Assembly: GCA_028456385.1 (NCBI GenBank)
Contig: JALNQF010000168.1
Location: 31,235 to 95,234, forward strand
Length of the DNA: 64,000 bases
DNA from: Ophiosphaerella korrae
Taxonomy: Eukaryota; Ascomycota; Dothideomycetes; Pleosporales; Phaeosphaeriaceae
Direction: 5' to 3'
Both the position numbers and the translations under genes were made by a program. Below the pieces are notes generated by a model that saw only the letters and a list, made by a program, of their open reading frames with translations, did not search any database and was not told the origin of the DNA. Position 1 is the stretch's first letter, and the number at the start of each line of letters is the position of its first letter. Positions 1 through 13,800 of the stretch are shown here, piece after piece.

Positions 1-1849
1 GTACTAAGTTAAGAACGTTAGGACGCCTCTACTAGGGCGTAATTAAACCTTTTAGCTAATAAAGCCTATAGTAACTATAGCTTTATTCTTAGTATAATTT
101 AAGCTAAGCTTTAAGTACTTTATTAATATTTTAATCTTAAAGAAAATATCCTAGGCTACTCCTCTAAGCTTATTCTCTAACTTAGTCGTATTTAATAGAA
201 TATAAGTTAGAAATTCTATAACTATTAATACTAAGTTATCTACAAGCTAGCTTATAAGTACTTTAGGTATTATAACTAGAATAATAGACTATATTTTAAT
301 TTTTACTACGTATCTAGTTAACCTATAGTAATATATAGAAGAGCCTTAATTAGTTAGTATATTTACTTTAATTGTTTTTATTATTAGGTTAGCTAAGTAG
401 AAGGTTACTCTAACGCTATAGTTTCGATTAACTCCTACGATTTTATCTAGTTATTATAATATTCTAAGCCTATTAGTAAGAGTTATAGTTAATAAAGCTA
501 AACGTCTTATATATAAATAAACGAGTGTTAATATAGTAAAGAGGGTGTTAAAGGTACTATACTAGGCGTAAAGGTAATAGTAGTAGAATAAGAGTCTATA
601 TTATTAGTTTAGTATTATACGCTAGACTTATAGAAATATACAACTTAGTAGTAAGTAGAGGCGAAGGTAATAAAATATATAAACGTTTTAGCCTTATTAG
701 AGTATTTATACTATATATTATACACTATAGTACTCTAGATATCTAGCTACTAAGTATTAGCACTCTTTTACTTAAACTTACTAGTCTTATTAGATAATAA
801 AAGTATTATAAAGATACTTATAACTATAAAAAGTCTTATAAATTAAATAAAGCTTAGCGTTAACTTAAGAGATAATAGTCTAAATACGTAGGCTCTTCTT
901 ATACTAATTTATTCTAGAAGATATATATTAGTAATTGTTTCTATATTAAAGATTCTTTTAAAGGCTTAGACTATAGCTTATATTAAACTATTACTAGGCG
1001 TTAAATTTTACTATTAATTATAAACTTACTTAACTTCGCGATTTAGTAGCTTGTAACACGCCTAGCTTATAGCTACTCTAAGTATCGCCTTACCTATCTC
1101 TATCTATCTAATTAGCGCGCAGCGTTATAGGCTTACTAGCGCCTACTCTAGCTTTATAGCGTAAAGCTAAAGAGTACTCTACTAAGTAAGAGCTTAAGAT
1201 ATAAAGTAGCCTAACTTAACTAAACCTTTTAAGCTTACTAAGCTAGACGTTAATACAATATATTATATTACTCTAGTATAAATTATATTAACGTAAGTAT
1301 TTAATATTAAAGTAAAAGCTATAGTAAAAGAAGTAAAAGAGTACTTACGCCTTATAATAGCGTAATAAGATAGATTCTATATATAGTGTCTATAATTAAT
1401 AATTAGCTTTAGGTATAAACTAATTATAACTATATAGCGTTTTAGTAAAATCGAGATAAAAGCCTATCTAGAAGCTTACCTAGGTATAAAGTACGTTAAT
1501 ATACTATTAAATATTATAGATAGTATATTAGCTAGAATTAATAACAAGCTAGTAGCTAAGAGAGCTCTTCTAATCTATCTATCTCTATAGAAGTAGCGCT
1601 TAGCCTAATAGATAAAGGATTAACTAGGTACGTTTAGCTACTTCTTTACTCTACTTAGTCTAATATTTATAGCTAATAAAGGTAAGACACTACTAGAACC
1701 TATAAAGCTAAGAGATATAAGAAATAAGTAAATATAATAGTAAGTATATATAGAGCTAAAACGCGTATACCTAGGTAAATAAGAATAGATCTACTAGGCT
1801 AGAATATATTAAACCTTACTTACTTATATATACTTATTTATTATCTATT
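1..1849. other. RIP-degraded AT-rich sequence, no gene seen
   Basis: No frame here stays open and no family could be recognised. CA and TG are nearly missing: bases 1-600 hold one CA and three TG. Stops in all frames are TAA or TAG, as expected after C-to-T change at CpA on both strands. A small hairpin lies at 58-87, with 13-bp arms, one bulged base and a TAA loop. Bases 661-712 belong to a dispersed repeat described separately. The sequence is probably ancient transposon material, but nothing visible says which type. Confidence 0.75.
661..712 (+). repeat. Dispersed direct repeat, copy 1
   Basis: About 50 bp, containing the core GACGTTTTAGCCTTATTA or its A-variant, recurs in the same orientation at 5,065-5,111 and less completely at 26,311-26,365. 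The copies differ mainly by A/G and C/T changes. They may be fragments of one repeat family. No terminal signature could be assigned. Confidence 0.6.
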
Positions 1850-2078
1850 ACCTAATACTATTAGTGCTATCTTTAATATAATACTAGGAGGCTTAAGTAT
1901 TAGTAAAAATATAGCTTAGTTACATTTATCTCTAAAGATACTTATATAAGTTATAGATCCTAATAATATAAAGTTCTTTATTAGACTAATTATCTTTAAG
2001 TATCTATACTACTAAGACAGCTATTATACGTAGCTATCTAACTAACTTATAGTTAACTCCTTTAACTACTATATATTA
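1850..2078 (+). repeat. Foldback element, left inverted arm
   Basis: This arm is the reverse complement of 2,359-2,595 with scattered transitions and a few small indels. The pairing is strongest from 1,879 to 2,060, through motifs such as AGCTATTATACGTAGCTATC at about 2,020. Outside 1,850 the match fades. The inner 35 bases start to diverge towards the loop. Long imperfect arms around a short centre suggest a foldback or MULE-like non-autonomous DNA transposon, but no target duplication was found. A solo foldback from recombination of two opposed copies is the alternative. Confidence 0.7.
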
Positions 2079-2358
2079 ATCTAAGTTCCCTATAGACTAC
2101 TTGTAGCTACTCTAGATTATCTCCTAATAGTTAATTCTAATCTATAGAGAAAGCTAAACTAGGAGATATACTAATACGTAATATTAATTAATATATGCTC
2201 GCGAATATCTATATTTTATCCTATACTCCTATACTATTTACGCTATACTTAACCTATAAGCTATAATAAATATATATAGTATATTAGGGTCTTAAATTCT
2301 TACTCTAAATAAGACCTACCCTATATATAAGAAGTACTTAGCTATAAATAATATGTAC
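2079..2358. mobile_element. Loop of foldback element
   Basis: About 280 bp separate the two inverted arms. This loop, together with the inner part of the left arm, recurs as a direct copy at 5,799-6,150, so it belongs to the element rather than to the host. No open frame is visible. A non-autonomous element is the simplest reading. Confidence 0.6.
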
Positions 2359-2595
2359 TTAAACGTATAGTAATTAAGGGAGTTAACTACGTATTAGTTA
2401 GATAGCTACGTATAATAGCTACCCTAGTAGTATAGATACTTAAAGGAAATTAGTCTAATATAGGCTTTATATTAATAGGGTTTACAATTTATATAGGTAT
2501 CTTTAGAGATAAACGTAACTAAACTATATTATTACTAATACTTAAGCCTCTTAGTATTACGTTAAAGAGATTACTAATAGCTTTAGGTAATATAT
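2359..2595 (-). repeat. Foldback element, right inverted arm
   Basis: Reverse complement of 1,850-2,078. Matching extends outward through the sequence around 2,547-2,560, which mirrors 1,879-1,892, and on to about 2,592. Arms differ by transitions typical of RIP plus several 1-7 base gaps near the outer end. Confidence 0.7.
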
Positions 2596-5500
2596 ATATA
2601 AATAAGTAGGTTCTACTAAGCTATTATTAGTATATATAAATAAATACAATATATCTATATATATAGTTAACCTTAGGAGCCTTCTTCTAATCCTAGTAAT
2701 ATCCTTATTATCTTTTCCTACTTAGTTAGCGTTTAGCTAGTTCTTATAGTATCTACTTTTATAACTACTTTATCTTTTTTATTAGCTAAAAGTATTAGAC
2801 TAAGTAAAGATAGCTATAATTATACTACTACTTATAAGCCTAGGAATTTATTACTAGCGCTATACGCTAAGTAAGTATATTAGACTTACTTAGAAATACT
2901 CTCTTAAGCTAATTTAATATTTATTTATTCTAATATTATATAGAGCTTACTTACTCGTACCTTATATATAGATAAAATCTATATAGAGAATAAGCTATAT
3001 TTAACTTTATTACTTCTCCTCCCTATTTATACCTTTTAAGTAGCTACTTATATAATTACTAAAATAAGAAAAGTAGTAACTATTAAGTTTAATTAATACT
3101 TAGAAGAATAACTTTAGAGCTATATCTTAGTATATTACCTAAAGTAAGTACTATACCTAGCTATATCTTTATTATACCTCTAGTAAGGATAGAGTTACTT
3201 ATATATATTAGAGTACAATTAATTACTAATTAGCTATAGAAAGTAAATTAATAGTAGAAGGTTTTCTTATCTTCTAATTATAATACTCTTATAAGTATTA
3301 AGTAAATAAGTATTATTATAGCGTTTATAAAATCCTATTACTTTAGTATATATAATTATACTTAGGTTTAGTATAAGTACTCCTATTTATATTACGTTAT
3401 ACGTATATAGTATATAAAGTATTAAGAGATTTATATAATTATAAGATAGTTATATATAGAAACTAGTTCTATTATATATAATTATATATCCTATTAGTAC
3501 TAAAAATACTATAAGTACTAATAGTATCCCTTGTTCTCTATTAGAGTAGTAACTAAGAAAAGCTTTAACTTAGATTTATTTCTTATAATAGAAGATTAGT
3601 GTTACTATATAATTCCTATACTCTTGTATATATTAAAGAAGTTATCTAGATTTAAATATACTATTACAATACTTATATTTTTCTAGTAATAGTATCTTAT
3701 AGAATTTTATTAAGTATTGTTTATAACTTTAAGTTAAAAAAATTCTATAAAAAGTAGTAATATAATTTAGTACTATATATAAAAGTTTTATTCCTAGTTT
3801 TTTATAGTTTTTTATATCTATTAAATATCTTTTTAGAAGATATAACTTTATAGGACTAGAGAACTATTTATTATATCTAGGGTATAGAATATTACTAATA
3901 TTACCTAAGAAGAAATTTACTAGATATTCTCCTATAAAGCTATTAGCTTCTTATAGTACTTAGGTTAACTTCTACGCTATATTATATAATCGCTTTATAA
4001 GTTTTAGTAATTTTTAAAATAGAAGTATATACCTTTTCCTATTATTTTCGAATATATAATTACTAAACCTAGAGTCTACTAAACGTACTCTTTAGCCTAC
4101 TTCTAACTACCTTAATTTAAATTCTAAGGTTGTATACGTTCTTAGAGGTATAGTAGAAAAGTTTTACTTACTTATAGGATATATCTTATTTATAGTACTA
4201 CTCTCTTATTATAGGTTTTAAAACAATACCTTAAAAGTAGTAATTTTTAATTAAAGTACCTCTATCTTTACTTTAAGCTTAGTATTATAGGACTAGAGAT
4301 TATCTAACTCTATATCTATATTATCTAGCTATTCTTTAAGCTCTATTACTCTCTCCCTATTTTCTTTAAGTATAGGTTCTAATATTAAAGAGATAATATC
4401 TTTAAACGCAGTAGCAACTAATAATAGATAAGTATTTGTTATCTACCTAAAAATAAGATAGTTTGTTTAGGTATATAGCTTACTAATATAAGTACTAGCT
4501 CTACTTTTAAAATTATAGTAAAGATATCTATAGCTACTAGTAAGTTAATAGGTATTAAAGAGAGAAGTATAAGCGCTTAAATATTTCTTTATACTAAATA
4601 TTCTACTTATAATTCTTTTATACTTATTAATAATTTAATAGGTTATAAGAGGAGTTTTATAAAATAATTATACTTTTCTTTATAAATATATAAAAAAAAC
4701 TAGTTATAGATTCTCTTAGCTTTGTTAGCTATATATACTACTATAAGAGAAGTAACTTCTCTAAATATATTAATAGCCTAAATTAGAGGAGTATTTTCCT
4801 AGAGTACTAATTCCTAAAACCTTACTAAAGTAGAATCTAGTTCCTTTTTTAAAAGGAGAAGATTAGTAAGTAAGGTATTAGTTATTAATAGGTTAATAGG
4901 CGCTAAAAGGAGTAGTATTTTTAAGGTAGCTAGCTAGGTTAAGTATAAAGAAGACGTAGTTTATAGGTTTAAGTACGTATTATTTATAGCTAAGTATATC
5001 TCGCCTTTATTATTAGCTATAAGTATTAGATTAAGTAGAGTATAAAGTCTTCTAGAGAGTAGAAGTAAAGGTAATAAAATATATAGACGTTTTAGCCTTA
5101 TTAAGTACTTATATATATAAATCTAGCCTATATAATTATTAACCTATATTAGATTCTTACTTATAGAAAAATATAAATAGTTTAAAAAAAGAACGTTATA
5201 GATACTATATAAATATATATTTATACCCTAGTTATTAGCTACTTACGTAGCTATTATTATCTACTACTTATTAATAATAAGGAAATATATAAGCTATAAC
5301 TCTAATATATAGATAATATAGATTATATATTATAGGCGAACTCTAGTTTAACTTATATATACGCGCTACTTAATTTAGTAGTAGTATTTATACCTAAGAG
5401 TATAAGATAATTATAGAACTATTATTTAAGTAAAATAGTCTTTTTAGATAAAATTTTTATCTTAGCGCTAGAAAAGCTACTCTCTAGAGCTTATTAGAGG

Positions 5501-5798
5501 AGATAAATTAATCTATAAACTAAGCTTACTCTCTACTTTAATATAACTACCTAAAGTAAGTTAGCTATATTCTCTTTATAAAGTTCGTACATTACTCCTA
5601 CCTAATCTATTATATATATATTTATACTTAATATATTTATATAACGTTATTTTACTATAAATAGAATTAATATAGCTAACTAATTAGTAGTTAATTATTT
5701 ATAACCCTCTTTACCCCTTTTCTTTCTATATAAAGCTAAGACTACTACACTATAAGTGTACTACTTACTAAGAGATATAATAAATAATAGCTATATCT
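2596..5798. other. RIP-degraded AT-rich sequence, no gene seen
   Basis: This stretch is full of TAA and TAG in all six frames and has almost no CA or TG. I recognise no domain, LTR or inverted terminus in it. It contains the second copy of the dispersed 50-bp repeat at 5,065-5,111. Homopolymer-like A or T runs are scattered through it but show no pattern. Confidence 0.7.
5065..5111 (+). repeat. Dispersed direct repeat, copy 2
   Basis: Matches 661-712 over about 47 bases in the same orientation. The two lie 4.4 kb apart and bracket the foldback element, but nothing shows that they are termini of one transposon. Confidence 0.6.
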
Positions 5799-6150
5799 AT
5801 TAAGTACTATAGTGCCTAAGATAGCTATTATATATAGCTATCTAACTAATTTATAGTTAACTCTTTTAACTATTATACGTTAATCTAAGTTCTCTATAGA
5901 CTACTTATAGCTACTCTAGATTAGCCCCTAATAGTTAATTCTAATCCGCGTAGAGAGCTAAGCTAAAAGACGTACTAATACGTAACATTAATTAATATAT
6001 ACTTACGAATATCTATATTATATCCTATATTACTATACTATTTACGCTATATATAACCTATAAACTATAATAGATATATATAGTATATTAGGATCTTAAA
6101 AACTTACTCTACGTATAAAAAGTACTTAGCTATAAATAATATATACGCGA
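5799..6150 (+). mobile_element. Partial second copy of the foldback element
   Basis: This segment aligns collinearly with 1,997-2,347: the inner half of the left arm followed by most of the loop. It ends abruptly at about 6,150, before the right arm. Differences are mostly C/T and G/A. A truncated copy of the same non-autonomous element is the likeliest reading. Confidence 0.65.
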
Positions 6151-6896
6151 ACCTATAAAATATATCTTATTTATACCTAACTTAGCTAGCTCTAGATAAT
6201 ACGTACCTACAAACTACGTCCTATTTATACCTAGCCTAGCTAGCTACCTCGAGAATACTACTCTTTCTAGCGCCTAGTACTATTATCTTATAGGATATAG
6301 GTAGTAGATTATAAAAGAGTATCTTTACTATAATTAGTAAAAGCTTATAAAAGTAGTAAAGTATTAAGTTCTTAGAAAAGCTATTAAGGTATCTACTTTA
6401 GATATAGATAAGTAAATATAATCTAAGCTAGATAAGTTAGTAATATTATAATAATTTAGTATAGATATAAATTCGCGCTTTATAAAAGTAAGTAGTTACC
6501 TTATACTACTCTTTATATAGGCTTTTAGCTAACTAATAAAATAGGCTAATATATAGTTTCTAGTAATAGTCTACGCTTTTTAAGAGTATAGTAGGCTATA
6601 AGTCTATACTAGATCTAATATAGATAGTACTATATAAAAAAGTTATATAAACGTTTTCTATATAGTATATAGTTTAATTTTAGTCTAAAGCTAAAGCTTT
6701 ATAAAACTAGAAAACTATAGTTCTCTAGAAAAAGTAAAGCTAGAAATTAACTAATATTAAGCCTATTAAGTAAGTAGACTAATAAATAAATAATACTTAC
6801 CTAATATCTAAGAGTAAAGATTAACTAGCTATACTATAGTTAAGATAGCTATATAATCTAAGTAACTCTAACTATATTTATAGTACTTAAATAATA
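6151..6896. other. RIP-degraded sequence, no gene seen
   Basis: Stops occur in all frames and there is little CA or TG. A few CG-containing patches at about 6,150-6,280 show that CpG sites survive here. No feature was recognised. Confidence 0.65.
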
Positions 6897-6957
6897 GTTC
6901 TTAGAGTAGTTTAGACTTTAAGCTTAAATTTAAGCTTAAAGTCTAAACTCTAAGAAC
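6897..6957. repeat. 61-bp near-perfect palindrome
   Basis: Bases 6,909-6,948 form a perfect 40-bp palindrome with arms GTTTAGACTTTAAGCTTAAA and no spacer. The symmetry continues outward for 9-10 more bases on each side after a 3-base indel, giving arms of about 30 nt. Perfect symmetry in such mutated DNA means either recent origin or concerted change of the two arms. It would extrude a cruciform or form a hairpin if transcribed. It could be a fused pair of inverted element ends. Confidence 0.85.
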
Positions 6958-9611
6958 CTTTTATAATTATATCTCTAAACTCTAATATCTACTCTCTTAT
7001 AAAAATAATACTATCTAAATATTTACTATCTAATATTATTAAAAATAAAGTAAGTAATATATTATAAGTAAGTATAAGTAAGTAGCTAACTTAACTAAAG
7101 GCCCTACGTAGTAGTTTCTATTAATTTCTCTAAAAAAAAACTATATCAGAGTATTTAGAACTTCTTCTAGATAGTTTTAATTTTTAAAAAGTACTTAAGT
7201 ATCTCTAGTCTTAGTAGCTTTAGTAGACTTTAGACTAAGATACTAATATAGCTTAACTATAGCCTTATAAATAATATAAGGCCTTAGAGGTAAGATATTT
7301 TAAAACTTTTATCCTAGAAACAAAGTAGTTAGAAAGGCTTATTAGGATTACTTAGTATTTAGCTAAAACTAAGATATAGATAAATAGCTATCTATCTACT
7401 ACCTTTACTACAAGGGACCTAATTACACTAGTAGAGATAATATTCTAGATACTAGAGAAATTATTAGAAAAATAAAGTATTATAGTATACTAAATAAATA
7501 TTCTTTTCTTTAGTTATTAAGTTAATTAGTATATATTATTACTATTAATACTCTTATCTAGAAGAAACTATAAAAGTATTACTTTTAACTTAATTATAGA
7601 AAAAGTTAATAAGATAAAAGATATAGTAAGTATAAAGTATAAATATTATACTCTTTATCTTAAATTTATAGAAGTTCTAAGTCTAAGTTCTCTAGAGTTA
7701 ATAGAAGGCGTATTATTAGAGTAAGTATAGAGGACTTAGATTATAGTAACTTCTAATACGTAGTAGTATTAAGAGTCTCTCTAAGAATAATATTTAACTA
7801 TTATATAATTATTATAGAGATAAACTCTTAGATATTAAAAAGTAATTAAGAGCTCTTAATTTTAGTATAGTACGCTATATTACTAAATATCTTCTAGACT
7901 AAAGTATAACTAAAGCTAAAATTATAAAACAAGGTACTAGACTAACAAGATTAATTTACTAGTATATTAACGTTAAGGAACTCCTCTAATATAAGAAAAT
8001 ATACTTAATTAAGTAGTAAGGCGTAGAAGAGTATAGTAATCTTAGTAAACGTATATATAGCCTTCTATCGCAGCTACTAACTATATAGGATATAGATTAA
8101 GCTCTAACTAATACTAGGGCTAGAGCGCCTAGTACTTTATATTTATTAATTGTTATTATACTAGAAGAAGGCTCTTTAGATATAAGTTATTCTATAATAA
8201 TATATAATATTAAAGATAGTTAGTAAAAACTTTATTTACTTTAATTAAGCCTTATAATAAAAGTAGATAATACTATTAAAGGAGCTATTAAGCCCTATAG
8301 AAATACTATAACTAAAGTAATACTATTACTTTAATTATCTATTGTAGTAAACTTTATAGAAGCTATCTTATCTAATAGTAGCTAGGAGACTAATAGGAAG
8401 GCTAATAGTAAGCGCTCCTCCCCTTATCTTTATATTTATTCTTATAGTTATATTAATACTAATTAAGAGTAGAGTAACTTATAGAAAATTATTAGCTAGG
8501 TTATAATATAAATCTATAACTAGCGTATAAGACTACTTTTAGGAATTCTATAGAGAACTAGTAAATTAAGTAGAACCTAAATAGTTATAATAAACGCTAT
8601 AGGCTAGACGTTATAAGTTCTAAGGAATCTTATTCTTTAATAGATATATATAATTTTTTAATCCTACTTAAAGATATAGATAAAGTTTTAGATAGGTATA
8701 TATAAGAAACTATTATAACTCTTAGTTTTAAGTAATATCTTCTACGTAGCTTTTAGTAAGCTTAGTATTTTCTAGAGATAATAAAGAAATTATAAAAAAC
8801 TAAAACCTTACTTTATTTAGCGTAAAGTAAGTATTAAGAGAAATTATATATATCTCTAGTATAAGCTCTATTTCTATACAAGGACTACCTCTATATAGTT
8901 AAGATATTAACTTTACTTTCTTAAACGCCTTAGAATCTTCTATAGCCTTAACAATTCCTATATAGTATTTCTATATATAAAGATTACTAGATATAAAGAG
9001 AAAGAAACCTAGTAATTTTATAGGATCTATTATTTTTACTCTATTAACTACTACTTAGATTTCTTTCTTCTTAATATATATAAGTAAGTTATTAATAGTA
9101 AAGGAACTATTTATATATACTTAAGAATAAATCTCTCTAATTATCTTACTATACTCCTTTAGTATATTATACCTAAATAGTTTTATACTCTCTTCTACTA
9201 CTAGTAGAAGTTTTTTACTATATAAGACTATTAAAGTAGTAATTTTATTAAGATAAGAAGTTAAGGCTAAGCTAATATATATAAGTATTTAGATTCTAGT
9301 AGTTAATAGGTATACTAAATAAAGATATAATATAGAAAGTAGGAAAGAAACTTTAATTTAGTAGATAGTACGCTTAAATAGTATAAAGTATATATCTAAT
9401 ATATTATATAGTATTACTAGTTATAGGATTTATACTAAGCTACTATTAGAAATCTTCTACCTTATTACTTATATAAGATAACTTACTCCCTATCCTATAA
9501 TAATATTTATAATTTAGTAGGAGTAGTATCTTATATAAACTTAGTAATTAGTATTAGTATTAAGTTTAACTAAAAATTATTTGCGCTACTAGTTCTAGCT
9601 TACATAATAAG
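6958..9611. other. RIP-degraded sequence, no gene seen
   Basis: No open or low-stop frame could be followed for any distance and no family motif was recognised. Composition and CA/TG depletion match the rest of the left half of the window. Confidence 0.65.
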
Positions 9612-9710
9612 TACTCTATTAACTATTCTATTAGTTTACTAGCTATACGTACTAGGTACTCTATTAACTATTCTAGCCTACGTATTAACTATTCTACTAG
9701 TTTGCTAGCT
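9612..9710. repeat. Short imperfect tandem repeat
   Basis: The motif TATTAACTATTCTA occurs three times (around 9,617, 9,662 and 9,682). The first and third copies are followed by variants of CTAGTTTGCTAGC. Spacing is unequal, so this is a decayed minisatellite or a local duplication. Confidence 0.55.
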
Positions 9711-10703
9711 TTATAAATTTATAGTACCTAGCTACGTAGATATAGTAGAATACTATTAAAGCTTAATTATACTCTAACTTACTTACTTATACTATAATAG
9801 TTTGTAGACAATATACTATTATATAAAAGAGACTATAATACTAATTAGAAAGCTATTTAATTTTAGGAAATACCTTAAATTTAGTAATACTAGGCTAACC
9901 TTTTCTTAAAAGTATTATAAGGATAAAGTAAAAATTCTTTAGATAATAGGCTCTAGTTAGTATAGTAGTTAATATAAAGATTATTACCTTTACTAATTAT
10001 ACTAGATATACTATATAAAGAGTAAAGAAATACTTTAAAGAACTCTTTTAAGTATAGTTACGTCTTAAAGTAAGATATAAGGGCTTAGTAGTACCTAAGT
10101 ATAATATACTAATAAAAAGGTAAGATAGCCTAATAGTAAAGCCTTATAGAATAGAGAGGTTAGTTAAGTAGTTTAAATATAAGAAAGTAAAGAACTTAAG
10201 TTAATAGTAAATAGACTATAAACCTTTATACCTATCTTACTATATCTCTTACCTACCTAAGCCCTATATCTCTCCTTTACCTCTAATCTACTACTCTTAC
10301 TAAATACTACTATAAGAATAGTATTAGTATCCTCTTTATTATAAAGATACCTATAGATATAAAGTAGCTTATAGTTTAAATTTCTTTTAACGTAGAGTTT
10401 ATATATTCTAGATTATATAATTATTACTCTTTTCTATAATCTAAATTATAGTAACTTATATTAAGACCTAAATATATCGATTTCTTACTTAACTTTTACT
10501 TATTCTATAAAGATTATAACTTCTAGTATTTATAGATATATTATAAAGCTTATATATAGATATTTGTTTTATATAGCTATAAGTAGTATAAGCTCTTTAC
10601 GCTAAGTTATATATATTAATATTATTTTAATATATTTAAAACTTTAATTAAGCTAAATTATAGAAGTATATACTAGCTTATCTTTAACGCGTCTTAAGCT
10701 TAG
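9711..10703. other. RIP-degraded sequence, no gene seen
   Basis: About 1 kb left of the inverted-repeat pair. No open frame or recognisable motif was found. Confidence 0.6.
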
Positions 10704-10860
10704 GTTCGTTAGTCTATATTATAATAGCTACGCCTAAGTTAGAGATCTAGCTAATATACTCTTATTAGCCTAACTCCTCTTATAGCTTAACTATATCTAA
10801 AACGCCTAACTCTAGTAGACTAGTATAAATACCCTAGACGCTTAACTCTAACTCTTATCT
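10704..10860 (+). repeat. Long inverted repeat, left copy
   Basis: About 157 bp that match the reverse complement of 14,696-14,848, with mostly transition differences. The shared core includes TAGCTAATATACTC and a later segment reading AGTAGACTAGTATAAATACC. Outside 10,704 the match stops. The pair may be the termini of a 4.1-kb DNA transposon or two opposed copies of a shorter repeat. Confidence 0.75.
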
Positions 10861-13800
10861 ACTACTTATAGCTATCTTATAAAGAAGGTATACTTAATTA
10901 AATTACTTACTTACTACGTTTACTAATATAAATAGAGCTAATATAACTATTTAATAAGCTCTCTACTTAGAATACTACTATAATAGCTATAGCTACTTTT
11001 TCTATATAGCTAGATATATTATATAGATAAGCTAAAGCTATATATAATAAATTCTAATCTACTAAAGTATATTTTATAAAAAGTAAAAAGAAGATATTTT
11101 ATAAACTTACTAGTAGAATTACCTACGTAGTAAAAGAGCTATTAGAAGTAATCTAAATATTTATAGAATTAGTTCCTAATATAAAAGGTAATAAATATTT
11201 AGCCTAAGAACGTAATATAAAAAACTAACTAAATAAACTAATATTAAAAAGAAATCTTAGTTAGATTTTTAAAGGCCTAGAAGACTTAGCTTTTAATTTT
11301 AAGTAAGTTAAAGTAAGAAAAAAAGTTCTTTAAGAGAGATATACTATAATCTCTAGCTTACGCTCTAAAACTATAGTTAGGTAAGTAAAATTTTTTCTAC
11401 TTTCTATATAGGTAGTAGGTACTATATTACAAGATATATTCTACTATCTTATTAAGAAGCTAGATTCTAAAAAGACTAGCCTACTCTTATTAGATATTTA
11501 TACTATCTTACGTACACTAAAAGTAGAAGAACTACTAAATTAGTACTAGTAATATTATAATTTAGTTAAAAGTTTAGTAAGTTTAGATAATACCTCTAAG
11601 GGGTAAGCGTTAGTAAGTAATAAAGAAATAGTATTGTTATTAAATACTTAATAGCTAATAGAATAGATATATACAAAAAGTAAACCTAAAAATAGTTTAC
11701 TATAATAATAACTAGGTAATATTAGAGTAACTAACTAATTACTTAGTATAACTCTATTTCTTTTTAAATAGCTAGTTACTTATCTATATAGAAAAATTAT
11801 ATTTAGCAAATTATAAATTAGTTGTAAATCTTTAGTTTTTAAACCTTCTTAGTTTTCTTCTATAGTATTAGGACTAAGCTTCTAACTTATATATAATATA
11901 CTTATAGGAGGGAGTACTATTACTATTTATTAATATTATCCTAGAATTAGCCTATAACCTAAGTATAAGAATAGAATTCTCTATCTAGTTAAGCGAGGCG
12001 CTAATTTAATATATATTAACTCTAAGAACTACTCTAGTAAAAGTATTATACTAATAGGTTCCTAAATAGTCTATATATTTTACTATTTCTAATAATAACT
12101 ATAATAAAGCTAGCGCCTTTAGTTAGACCTATAAGTATATTCCTTATTATACTTTTATATACTTAAACTACTCTACTACTACTATTTTTCTAGATAAAGA
12201 TTATATAAATAGATAAGTTTACTAACTTAAGATCTTTTCTAATCTTCTTTATATCTACCCCTATAGGCTCTCTATACTAGATAATATTTAGTAAGAGAAT
12301 ACTATATTTATTTAAAGTATTACTTACTAATTCTCTAGCTTTTTCTTTAAGCTTCTAGTTATTATTCGCGATAGTATCTACTTAAACTATATCTATATTA
12401 TCTATTACTAAGAGAGTAACTTATAGTTAAGTATTTTTTACGTTAAAAGTTCTAGCGTAGAGCTATTAAAGAGTTAAGGTATAGATAATATAGTTAATAT
12501 ACTAGGTTATAAGTAGATTTAGCTATTTAGAGGTTAATATATATACTACAAGGAGGTAATTTTTATTTAGTACCTTCTTAGCTATAGAATATAATCCTAA
12601 GGTTACAACAATAGAGTTAGATTAAGCTTTAAAGATATAGTTAATACGGCTAGTAATTATAAAGCCTTTTAATAATATAAATTATTAAGTAAATATTATT
12701 TTCTATAGAGCGTTCCTAATTACAAATAGTTATCTAAAAAATAGTAGCTAATTAGGAATCTATACGTAAAGTATATATATAGTTAAGTAAAGCTACTAGT
12801 ATAAAAGACTAGGCGTATATAAGAAGGGATAGAAAGCGTATATAGAGAGAGATAGAAGGTGTATATAAAAAGAAATAGAAGGTATATATAGAGAGGGATA
12901 GAAACTATATAATAGTAATAAATAGGTAGGTAAGAATTATAAAAAGATACTAAATAAGGTTCTACTTATTAAACTATACTAGGTAATTATCTAAATAGAA
13001 AAAAAAGAAAGAAGTAAAGAATTATAAATATATCGCCGAGTTAATAAAGTATATAGCTACTAAGGCGTTAGTACCTAATAAGAAATTTATATAAGAGAAT
13101 TACAAGTAAGCTATACTCTACTAAACGTTTCTAGCGTAAAACGTTACGCGTATAAGAAAGCTACCTATTAAGTAGTAAAGCGTCTACTATAAAGTATATT
13201 TTAATTATATATTAGCCCTAAGTCTATAAAATTAGAGTTACTATATATATATACCTTTTTTTTTACTATCTATATATAGTATCTTACTATTCTTAGAATA
13301 ATATTTTAAGAGATTCTATAGTTATAGCCTATCTCTATTTATAGAGAAAATTAGTAAGTAATAGTAAGTAATTTATATAAGATAAAATTAAATTACTCCC
13401 TTATATAGTATATATAAATTAATTATTAATACCTAGCTTATAATAACTACCTAATATCTTTTATAGTAGGTATTAGGTACTAGATATTAAAAGGCTAGTT
13501 TTATACTAGCTTATATATTTAGAAAGTTTTAGGCTCTTTAATATTACGTACTAGGCTATATACTATTAATTAGTACTTACTCTTTACTTTATTACTCTTT
13601 ACCTAAATTCTCTTATATATAGAGGTCCTTAAGATAGTAGAAAGCTTTAAAGAAGCTAATAGAGAATATAAATTTTTATATACGCTTATTATATATTAGA
13701 TAAATAATAGAATCTATTATATACTATTATAGGCTTACTTCTATATAACTAAAGTTAGTATTAAATATCTTATAGATAGGATCTAAGTCCTTATTACTAC

